Assembly: GCA_036375215.1 (NCBI GenBank)
Contig: DASUSH010000046.1
Span: forward strand, 1 to 17,760
Source: DASUSH01 sp036375215
GTDB lineage: Bacteria > Actinomycetota > Thermoleophilia > Solirubrobacterales > 70-9
Direction: 5' to 3'
DNA length: 17,760 nt
Positions 1 to 6,217 of this stretch are shown piece after piece. Each line of letters begins with the position of its first letter. The stretch's first letter is position 1. Under the pieces are notes generated by a model that saw nothing but the letters and a program-made list of their open reading frames with translations, did not search any database and had not been told where the DNA came from. Both the position numbers and the translations under genes were made by a program.

Positions 1-666
1 GACCCCCCAGGGCCGGCCGAGGCACCACGCGGCCAGCAGAGCGAGGAGGAGCCAGCCGAGGTTCAGCATCGGCGAGAGCAGGTCGCGCCCGGTGATCACC
101 ATCCCGGCGGCGTGCAGGAGCTCCGAGTTCGCCGGGTAGAACCAGCTGAGCAGGACGGGGGTCGTGTAGTGGAAGTCCCAGATCTGCCCGGTCTCGGCGA
201 ACCGGGCGGCGAACGGGAGGTGGTACCACTGGCTGTCGAAGCCGTAGATGCCCTCCGCGAGCGTGGCCGCCGTGGGCACGAGCCAGTGCTCGAAGACGAT
301 CGCGGTGGCGGCGATCGCGATCCCGAGCTGCAGCCGGCGTCCGCCGAACTGACGTTGGCCGCCTTCCGTTGCCGTGGGCAACGTTTCGCGGCCAACGTCG
401 ATCCTCGGCGCGATGAGACCCTGCGCTATCCCCACGGCCACCAGCGCCGCGGTGAGCGGCCACTCCTCGAAGCGGCCGGCGAGCCCCAGCGCCTCGCCCA
501 CCACGAGCAGCGTGGAGAGCGCCAGCACCGCCTCGGCGAGGCGCGCGGGCGCGCCCTCGAAGGTCGGCAGCAGCGCGGCGCGCAGGCGGATGGCGCCGAA
601 GGCGAGCGCGGCGGCGATCGCGGCGAGCTCGGCGGTGGCGAGCAGGTAGGCGCCGACGTCAAGCAC
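1..666 (-). CDS. GT-C-like multi-pass membrane protein (5' part, runs off left edge)
   Basis: An open frame of 222 codons starts at a GTG (664-666) and is still open at base 1, so the C-terminus lies outside the window. The start follows a G-rich stretch (GGGGG about 7 nt upstream) and lies 30 nt after the ftsB stop, in the same direction. The translation is strongly hydrophobic, with segments near residues 5-30, 43-63, 70-86, 112-130 and 198-217. Between the fourth and fifth there is a long non-membrane loop with 'GFDSQWYHLPFAARFAETG' (142-160) and 'YPANSELLHA' (177-186). Asp followed by Tyr-His-Leu-Pro in the first big outer loop is typical of GT-C polyprenyl-phosphate-sugar glycosyltransferases (PMT/ArnT-like, GT39-type). 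The substrate cannot be told. It occupies the place where mycobacteria carry a DUF501 gene after ftsB. Confidence 0.6.
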   Translation of the reverse strand, partial: MLDVGAYLLATAELAAIAAALAFGAIRLRAALLPTFEGAPARLAEAVLALSTLLVVGEALGLAGRFEEWPLTAALVAVGIAQGLIAPRIDVGRETLPTATEGGQRQFGGRRLQLGIAIAATAIVFEHWLVPTAATLAEGIYGFDSQWYHLPFAARFAETGQIWDFHYTTPVLLSWFYPANSELLHAAGMVITGRDLLSPMLNLGWLLLALLAAWCLGRPWGV

Positions 667-696
667 GACGCGACCCCCGGGCGCCCGGGCGGGCCG

Positions 697-1050
697 CTAC
701 TTGTCGCGGAGGTCGCGGACCACGTAGGCCCGTTCGCCCTCGGCGATCATGCCCATCTTGCGCGCCTCGCGCTCGGCGCCGCCGGGCGCGTCCAGGGCGG
801 CGACGCGCTGCTTCAGCTCGGCGTTGGTCGCCTCGAGCTCGGCGAGGTTCTCCTTCTCCGCCTTGCCCTCCTGCCAGGCGTCGAAGAAGCTCGACACCGG
901 GTTCACGTAGAGGACGAGGATCAGGAAGAGGACGAGGACGAGCGCGATCCGGCCGGCGCGCTCCCAGTCGATCCGCGATGCGCGCCGCGAGCGCGAACGG
1001 GGCGCGACCCGGTAACGGCGCTGGGTGGATCGATGCGCGCGTGCGCTCAC
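697..1050 (-). CDS. ftsB: FtsB/DivIC-type septum formation initiator
   Basis: The 117-residue protein has a basic N-terminus (many Arg in 1-34), one membrane helix at about 34-50, then a polar coiled-coil region at about 57-88 with Glu/Leu/Ala heptads (KAEKENLAELEATNAELKQR). After this comes a short C-terminal segment with 'REARKMGMIAEGERAYVV' (94-111), the usual Arg/Glu-Tyr finish of the FtsB/DivIC family. Such proteins are bitopic divisome parts that pair with FtsL and FtsQ outside the membrane and help activate septal wall synthesis. Location right after enolase is the standard arrangement in Actinobacteria and many proteobacteria. The start is GTG (1048-1050) with no clear ribosome binding site next to it; the only GGAGG-like stretch lies about 17 nt upstream. 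A later start is possible, but the basic cytoplasmic tail is normal for the family. Confidence 0.9.
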   Translation of the reverse strand: MSARAHRSTQRRYRVAPRSRSRRASRIDWERAGRIALVLVLFLILVLYVNPVSSFFDAWQEGKAEKENLAELEATNAELKQRVAALDAPGGAEREARKMGMIAEGERAYVVRDLRDK

Positions 1051-1100
1051 TGATCGTCAAGTTCGGTGCCTCCGCCCGCCACCCTTCCCGCGGACGGCGA

Positions 1101-1116
1101 TGGGCGTGATCGCCCA
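1101..1116 (-). terminator. Hairpin between eno and ftsB
   Basis: A perfect 6-bp stem (TGGGCG / CGCCCA) with a 4-nt loop lies 9 nt after the eno stop codon and 50 nt before ftsB. No T-run follows, so it may be a partial terminator, an attenuator or a processing/stability hairpin that lowers ftsB expression relative to eno. Seen directly as an inverted repeat; the function is inferred. Confidence 0.35.
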
Positions 1117-1125
1117 GCCGCCGCG

Positions 1126-2400
<1,275 letters not shown>

Positions 2401-2411
2401 ACGAGCGCGGG

Positions 2412-2417
2412 AGTGTA
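2412..2417 (-). promoter_or_regulatory. Possible -10 box of eno (TACACT)
   Basis: TACACT fits the actinobacterial TANNNT -10 consensus. It ends 11 nt before the eno ATG, so transcription would begin about 4 nt before the start codon. No good -35 hexamer is visible at 16-19 nt upstream. It competes with a reading in which the AGGGGAGG at 2426-2433 is a ribosome binding site, which would need a transcription start further up. Confidence 0.35.
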
Positions 2418-2471
2418 TGGGGCGGCCTCCCCTAAGCGCACCTAAAACCTGGCTCACCTCTTGCCGCGCGG

Positions 2472-3035
2472 GTGGATCATGCGGGCACTCCGACCCGAGG
2501 GAGGTGCCCGATCGAAACCCTGCGCAGGCTGCACGCCCCGGCCCTGCCGGCGATCGCCATGACCGCGCTGGCGCTCGCTGCGGCCGGCTGCGGCGACGAC
2601 GATGACTCCACGTCGACCGGCGCGGAGGGCGGTGAGGAGGCGGCGACCATCGAGATCGACGGCGAGACCGCCAACAACGAAGGCACCGAGGAGGTGACCG
2701 GCGCCTCGGTCGAGCTCGAGGAGGACGACTTCTACTTCTCGCCGACGGTGCTCACCGGCGAGCCCGGCCAGAAGGTGACGCTCGAAATCGCGAACGAGGG
2801 CGACTCCGAGCACAACCTGACGGTCGAGGACCAGAACATCGACGAGGACACCGAGCCCGGCGGGTCGGCCTCGGTCGACGTCGAGATCCCGGACTCGGGC
2901 CTCGTCCCGTTCTACTGCTCCTACCACGCGGCTCAGGACATGCGCGGGGCGCTCGCCGTCAAGGGCTCCGAGCCCACGGCGAGCACCGCGGCCGAGACGA
3001 CGAGCACGACGCCCAGCGGCGGCGGCGGGTACTAG
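2472..3035 (+). CDS. Cupredoxin-domain lipoprotein (type 1 copper site)
   Basis: A secreted, probably lipid-anchored blue-copper protein. From the GTG at 2472 it is 187 residues. A signal region (about 17-40: RRLHAPALPAIAMTALALAA) ends in the lipobox-like 'LAAAGC' (C40). An acidic linker (41-75) follows. The cupredoxin fold is at about 77-164, with copper ligands His in 'SEHNLTVE' (H114) and the C-x2-H-x4-M cluster in 'PFYCSYHAAQDMRG' (C149, H152, M157). The C-terminus is a Ser/Thr/Gly tail. An intact ligand set argues for electron transfer or copper binding; the partner is unknown. The start is uncertain. The GTG has no ribosome binding site and would put 20-odd unusual residues before the signal peptide. 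A strong GAGGGAGG (2497-2504) lies 6 nt before an in-frame ATC (2511), which would give a normal signal peptide. Confidence 0.85.
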   Translation: MDHAGTPTRGRCPIETLRRLHAPALPAIAMTALALAAAGCGDDDDSTSTGAEGGEEAATIEIDGETANNEGTEEVTGASVELEEDDFYFSPTVLTGEPGQKVTLEIANEGDSEHNLTVEDQNIDEDTEPGGSASVDVEIPDSGLVPFYCSYHAAQDMRGALAVKGSEPTASTAAETTSTTPSGGGGY

Positions 3036-3055
3036 CCGCCCTCGCCGTCACCGGG

Positions 3056-3083
3056 CTGACAGGAACCGTTCAGGAGACATAAG
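3056..3083 (+). promoter_or_regulatory. Candidate promoter for the VanY-type gene
   Basis: CTGACA (3056-3061), 16 nt spacer, then CATAAG (3078-3083): 5/6 and 4/6 matches to TTGACA/TATAAT. Transcription would begin near 3090 and give a leader of about 70 nt before the GTG at 3160. Confidence 0.4.
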
Positions 3084-3106
3084 CCGGGGCTCTCCCGGGA
3101 GGTTCG

Positions 3107-3138
3107 GGTGCGGCGTCCGCGAAACCACGCTCCGCACC
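3107..3138 (+). promoter_or_regulatory. Leader hairpin upstream of the LysM/VanY gene
   Basis: GGTGCG (3107-3112) pairs with CGCACC (3133-3138), and inside it GCGT (3113-3116) pairs with ACGC (3127-3130), leaving a 2-nt bulge and a 10-nt loop. This makes a stable stem in the 5' leader, ending 9 nt before the AAGGAG ribosome binding site (3148-3153). A second small stem, CCGGG/CCCGG (3084-3098), precedes it. The family of this structure is not recognised. Confidence 0.35.
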
Positions 3139-3159
3139 GATGAGCGAAAGGAGCCTCAC

Positions 3160-3852
3160 GTGGACATGCGCCGCGTGGGAGCGGGGGTGTTCTTCGGGAC
3201 GGCGCTGCTGGTCACCAGTCCGGCGAGCGCGGCCGTGCCACACGTGGTCCAGCCGGGCGAGACGCTGTGGTCGATCGCGGCGGCGAACAACCTGACGACC
3301 CGCACGGTCGCCGCCTACAACGGGATCGCCGAGGACGCCCAGGTCGCGCTCGGCGAGACGATCGACGTCCCCACGGTCGACGAGGGCGCCGCCACGCTCG
3401 CCACCGCGGGAACGGAGACGACGACCGCGCCGGCCGCGCCGGCGGCGGACACGACGACGGCCGCCGCACCGGCCTCGGGGGAGATCGTCCCCGCGCCGGG
3501 GATGGGCCACATCAGCTCACCCTGGGGCGAGCTGCACCTCGACCCCGCGGCGGCCGAGTCGTGGAGCCGGATGGCGGCCGCGGCACGCGAGCAGTTCGGA
3601 GTCGAGCTCTACCCCGGCGGCACGATGTCGGCCTACCGCACGGCCGAGCAGCAGCAGGTCCTCTACGACCAGTACCTCGCGGGGATCGGAGCGCCGGCGA
3701 ACCCGCCGGGCTCCTCGACCCACGAGCTCGGCGTCGCGGTCGACGTCGCGACGCCCGAGATGCGCTCGGTGATCGACCAGATCGGGGCCGCCTACGGCTG
3801 GTCGGGCACGATCCCGAGCGAGTGGTGGCACGTGAGCTGGGGCGGCTATTGA
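3160..3852 (+). CDS. Secreted LysM + VanY-type D-Ala-D-Ala carboxypeptidase
   Basis: The 230-residue exported cell-wall enzyme has a signal peptide at 1-24 (basic start, hydrophobic core, ASA|A cleavage). A LysM peptidoglycan-binding module follows at about 27-71 ('HVVQPGETLWSIAAANN', 'YNGI', 'ALGETIDVP'), then an Ala/Thr/Pro linker (75-108) and a peptidase M15B (VanY) domain at about 118-229. The zinc site is complete: H188 and D195 in 'SSTHELGVAVD' and H224 in 'SEWWHVSW', with E221 as likely catalytic base and R160 in 'SAYRTAEQQ' for substrate. It should trim the terminal D-Ala from stem peptides. The start is GTG, 6 nt after AAGGAG; the ATG two codons later is spaced less well. It runs convergent to mazG with a single base between stops. 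With no VanR/S or VanH/A/X genes nearby, wall maturation is more likely than glycopeptide resistance. Confidence 0.92.
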   Translation: MDMRRVGAGVFFGTALLVTSPASAAVPHVVQPGETLWSIAAANNLTTRTVAAYNGIAEDAQVALGETIDVPTVDEGAATLATAGTETTTAPAAPAADTTTAAAPASGEIVPAPGMGHISSPWGELHLDPAAAESWSRMAAAAREQFGVELYPGGTMSAYRTAEQQQVLYDQYLAGIGAPANPPGSSTHELGVAVDVATPEMRSVIDQIGAAYGWSGTIPSEWWHVSWGGY

Positions 3853-3853
3853 G

Positions 3854-4516
3854 CTAGGCGCGGCGCTCGTCGCGAAAGCGCTCGGCCGCCCCGCGCACGG
3901 CGAGCTCGGGGTCGACGCCGAGCCGCCGCGAGAGCGCCACCGCGGCGAGCAGCAGCTCGCCGAGGTGGTGCTCCGCCGCGTCGCGTTGCGCCTCGTCCGC
4001 CGGAGTCGGCGAACCGGCCTCGGGGTCCGCGCGCCGCAGGATCTTGCGCGCGTAGAGCAGGCCGGGAAGGTTCTCGGGCACGTCGGCGAACGGCTCCCCC
4101 GCCCCGCGGCCCTCGACCTCGCGCTTGATCTGGTCCCAGTTGCGCAAGACCTCGCGGGCGGTCTCCGCGTCGCCGACCGCGTCGGCCGCTTCGCTCTCCG
4201 AGCCGAAGACGTGGGGGTGGCGGCGGACGAGCTTCTCGGTCATTCCCTGCGCGACGGCGGCGAGGTCGCCGGCGCCGCGCTCCTCCAGGAGGAGGGCGAG
4301 GAAGTGCACCTGGAAGAGCACGTCGCCGAGCTCGTCGAGGAGCTTCTCGTCGTCGCCGCGGGCGGCAGCGTCGGCCAGCTCGTAGGCCTCCTCGACGGTG
4401 TGCGGGACGATCGATCGTTCGTCCTGCTCGCGGTCCCATGGGCACTCGCGGCGCAGGCGCCGGGTGATCGCGTCGAGGCGCTCCAGGGCGTCGGTTGCGC
4501 TCTGTGGATCAGCCAC
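3854..4516 (-). CDS. mazG: MazG-type nucleoside triphosphate pyrophosphohydrolase
   Basis: Cytoplasmic house-cleaning enzyme that hydrolyses NTPs or dNTPs to monophosphates. The 220 residues are shorter than E. coli MazG (263). The N-terminal domain is complete: 'CPWDREQDERSIVPHTVEEAYEL' region (25-47) with E42, E43 and E46, then 'LLDELGDVLFQVHF' (59-72) with E62 and D65, the ExxE...ExxD metal site. 'KLVRRHPHVFG' (95-105) and 'NWDQIKREVEG' (126-136) are also typical. The C-terminal repeat domain is shrunken: only 'HHLGELLLAAVALSRRLGVDPELA' (183-206) remains recognisable, with ELGD replaced by HLGE. I chose GTG 4514-4516 because it gives the normal N-terminus and overlaps the foldase stop by 8 nt, so translation is probably coupled. 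The open frame extends 32 codons upstream, but that part is the foldase's Pro/Gly repeat read in another frame. Confidence 0.93.
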   Translation of the reverse strand: MADPQSATDALERLDAITRRLRRECPWDREQDERSIVPHTVEEAYELADAAARGDDEKLLDELGDVLFQVHFLALLLEERGAGDLAAVAQGMTEKLVRRHPHVFGSESEAADAVGDAETAREVLRNWDQIKREVEGRGAGEPFADVPENLPGLLYARKILRRADPEAGSPTPADEAQRDAAEHHLGELLLAAVALSRRLGVDPELAVRGAAERFRDERRA

Positions 4517-6167
4517 CCGGCGGGGCGACCGGGACGGCTCCGCCGGCGCCACCGGCGGGCGGTGCGGTCGGTACCGGCGCGCCGCCCGCGCCGGGCGGGA
4601 CCGCGGCGCCACCCGGGGGTGCGGCGCCCGGGGGCACGGCGCCGGGCGGAGCGGCGCCAGGAGGCGCCGCGCCGGGCGGGACCGCGCCGGGCGGGACCGC
4701 GCCGCCGGGGGCGACGCCGGGCGGCAGCGCGCCGCCGGGGATGCCGCCGGGCAGGCCGGTCGCCGCGGGCTGCGGCAGCGAGAACGGTCCCTGGGCGAGA
4801 TTGGTGAGCGGGTCCGAGTCGGCGGGGGTGCCGGGCTTGCGCGGCTTGCGCGAGACCACCGGCGCCGCGCAACCGGCCTCCGGCGGAGTCTGGTCCGTGC
4901 AGGCGAGCGGATCGGGGGCGCCGGGCGGGCAGCCCTCGGGGAGCGGCTCCTGCCCGTCGCAGCTGCGCGGGTTGGGCGGCTCGAAGTTGGCGCAGCGATC
5001 GTTCAGGACCGACTCGGCGCAGACCGTCAGCTCGGTCCACTTGGAGACGAAGTCCTCCTCGAACTCGGTCGCGAGCCGCTCCTGCTCCTGACCGGCGAGC
5101 TGCTGGCGGATCTGGTCGGAGACGTCGTCGACCGGGGTCGTCTCCTCGGGATTCACCTTGACCACCTGGGCGGCGTAGAACCCGTTGTCGGTCTCGATCG
5201 GGCCGACGATCTCGCCCTCGGCGGCGCCGAACACGGCCTCGTCGAACGCGGGCCCGCCGGGGCTCTGGCCCTCGACCACGCCCTCCAGCAGGCCGCCGCG
5301 ATCCTTGGAGACCGGGTCCTGCGAGAACTCCTTGGCGACCGCTTCCCAGTTCTTCTCGGAGTCGTCGGAGTCGAGCTCGGAGATCGCGTCGGAGACCTTG
5401 GCCTCGTCCTGGTTCTGGATCACCCGAACGTCCCGCGTCTCGGGAACCTGGAACTGCTCGATGTTCTCGTCGTAGAACTCCTCGACGTCCTCCTGCGGGA
5501 TGGCGGACTCCGCCTCCTCGGGGGACGCCTCGCCGGAGGTGACCGCGGTCAGGTCGGCCGGGATCACGGCCTCCTGCACGGCCTCGGCGAGCAGCATCAC
5601 GCGGACCTCGCGCTGGACGCCCTCGCATTCGACCGTCGGGTCGCCGGAGGCGAGCTCGTCCTCGGTGCAGAAGCCCTGCTCCTCGACGAACTTGTCGAAC
5701 TCCTTCTGGTCGCCGAAGTTCTCCTTGACGATCGACTCGGCGCGCTGGCTGACCTCCTCGTCGGTGACCGAGATGCCGCGATCGGCGGCCTCGCCTTCGA
5801 TCCAGAGCGGCAGGAGCACCTCGCCCAAGGCCTGGTCGCGCAGGGCCGTGTAGTTCGGATCGTCGGGCGGCGGCGGCTTCTTCAGCCCCTGGCCCTCCGC
5901 GGTGCGGGTGATGGACGCGTCGAAGTCCTCCTGGGTGATGGTCCCGTCGTCGACGTCCTGGACCTCGGCGATCCCCTCGCTGGGGGCCGAGCCCTCGTCG
6001 ACGTGGCCGCGGCCGATGATCACGACCGCCGCGATCACGACCAGGGCGACCCCGAAGATCAGCGCCATGAGCCGCTTGCGCGGCTTCGGGGTGCCGGACG
6101 TCTTCGGCGCGGGCCGGTTCGTCCTCGCCCCCTTGGCGGGGTTTCCCTTCCTGGCCTGTGGACTCAC
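4509..6167 (-). CDS. Membrane-anchored SurA/parvulin-like peptidyl-prolyl isomerase with repeat tail
   Basis: The 552-residue envelope foldase has a basic cytoplasmic N-terminus (1-32, with 'KPRKRL'), one membrane helix (about 33-52), and a SurA-N-like helical chaperone region (about 75-240; 'GISVTDEEVSQRAESI', 'EEFYDENIEQFQVPETRDVRVI'). A rotamase/parvulin domain follows at about 241-340 ('WEAVAKEFSQDPVSKDRGG', 'FDEAVFGAAEGEIVGPIET', 'GFYAAQVV'), then a helix and a Cys-rich stretch: C383, C392, C403, C413, C423 and C433, about ten residues apart, with C167 and C181 earlier. The end (about 471-552) is a Pro/Gly/Ala repeat of PPGAA/PPGAV units. Start GTG 6165-6167 has no ribosome binding site, and a TATGCT box ends 9 nt upstream, suggesting a leaderless mRNA. 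It lies between mfd and mazG, as foldase genes do in some Gram-positives. Isomerase activity is inferred; the tail may extend through or bind the wall. Confidence 0.85.
   Translation of the reverse strand: MSPQARKGNPAKGARTNRPAPKTSGTPKPRKRLMALIFGVALVVIAAVVIIGRGHVDEGSAPSEGIAEVQDVDDGTITQEDFDASITRTAEGQGLKKPPPPDDPNYTALRDQALGEVLLPLWIEGEAADRGISVTDEEVSQRAESIVKENFGDQKEFDKFVEEQGFCTEDELASGDPTVECEGVQREVRVMLLAEAVQEAVIPADLTAVTSGEASPEEAESAIPQEDVEEFYDENIEQFQVPETRDVRVIQNQDEAKVSDAISELDSDDSEKNWEAVAKEFSQDPVSKDRGGLLEGVVEGQSPGGPAFDEAVFGAAEGEIVGPIETDNGFYAAQVVKVNPEETTPVDDVSDQIRQQLAGQEQERLATEFEEDFVSKWTELTVCAESVLNDRCANFEPPNPRSCDGQEPLPEGCPPGAPDPLACTDQTPPEAGCAAPVVSRKPRKPGTPADSDPLTNLAQGPFSLPQPAATGLPGGIPGGALPPGVAPGGAVPPGAVPPGAAPPGAAPPGAVPPGAAPPGGAAVPPGAGGAPVPTAPPAGGAGGAVPVAPPGG
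4608..4727 (-). repeat. Tandem 15-nt coding repeats (PPGAx units)
   Basis: DNA coding residues 481-520 of the foldase. It consists of about eight imperfect 15-nt units, among them two exact neighbours of GCGCCGGGCGGGACC (read on + strand). It also contains a perfect inverted repeat, GCGGCGCC-AGGA-GGCGCCGC (4651-4670). Such repeats can slip, so copy number may vary between strains or be miscounted in assembly. Confidence 0.8.
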
Positions 6168-6176
6168 GAGCGGGGC

Positions 6177-6207
6177 AGCATAACGAGGGGAATCAAAACT
6201 GCCTCAA
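6177..6207 (-). promoter_or_regulatory. Candidate promoter of the foldase-mazG pair
   Basis: TTGAGG (6202-6207), 19 nt spacer, TATGCT (6177-6182); reading TTATGC gives an 18-nt spacer. The -10 box ends 9 nt before the GTG start, so the transcript would begin at or within about 2 nt of the start codon. No Shine-Dalgarno sequence is present, which fits leaderless translation. The whole promoter fits in the 50-nt gap after the mfd stop. Confidence 0.5.
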
Positions 6208-6217
6208 CTTCTAGGGC

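Noticed and set aside
3047..3060. GTCA-CCGGGC-TGAC as terminator of the cupredoxin gene.
   Set aside because: A 4-bp stem with no T-run is too weak, and its right part overlaps a likely -35 box.
3036..3159. A ydaO-type c-di-AMP riboswitch before the LysM/VanY gene, suggested by gene context.
   Set aside because: I could not find the conserved core sequences of that family; only a generic hairpin and possible alternative pairings are visible.
3160..3852. Vancomycin resistance function for the VanY-type protein.
   Set aside because: No vanR/S, vanH, vanA or vanX homologues lie nearby. A LysM module and housekeeping context fit general wall maturation better.
4517..4612. An N-terminal extension of MazG by 32 residues.
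   Set aside because: It is read through the Pro/Gly repeat tail of the foldase in another frame and has no family similarity; the GTG at 4516 gives the normal MazG start.
6168..6182. A tiny upstream reading frame (ATG CTG CCC CGC TCG TGA) whose stop overlaps the GTG start of the foldase.
   Set aside because: Its ATG lies inside the likely -10 box, so it would not be transcribed if the promoter call is right. Five codons can occur by chance.
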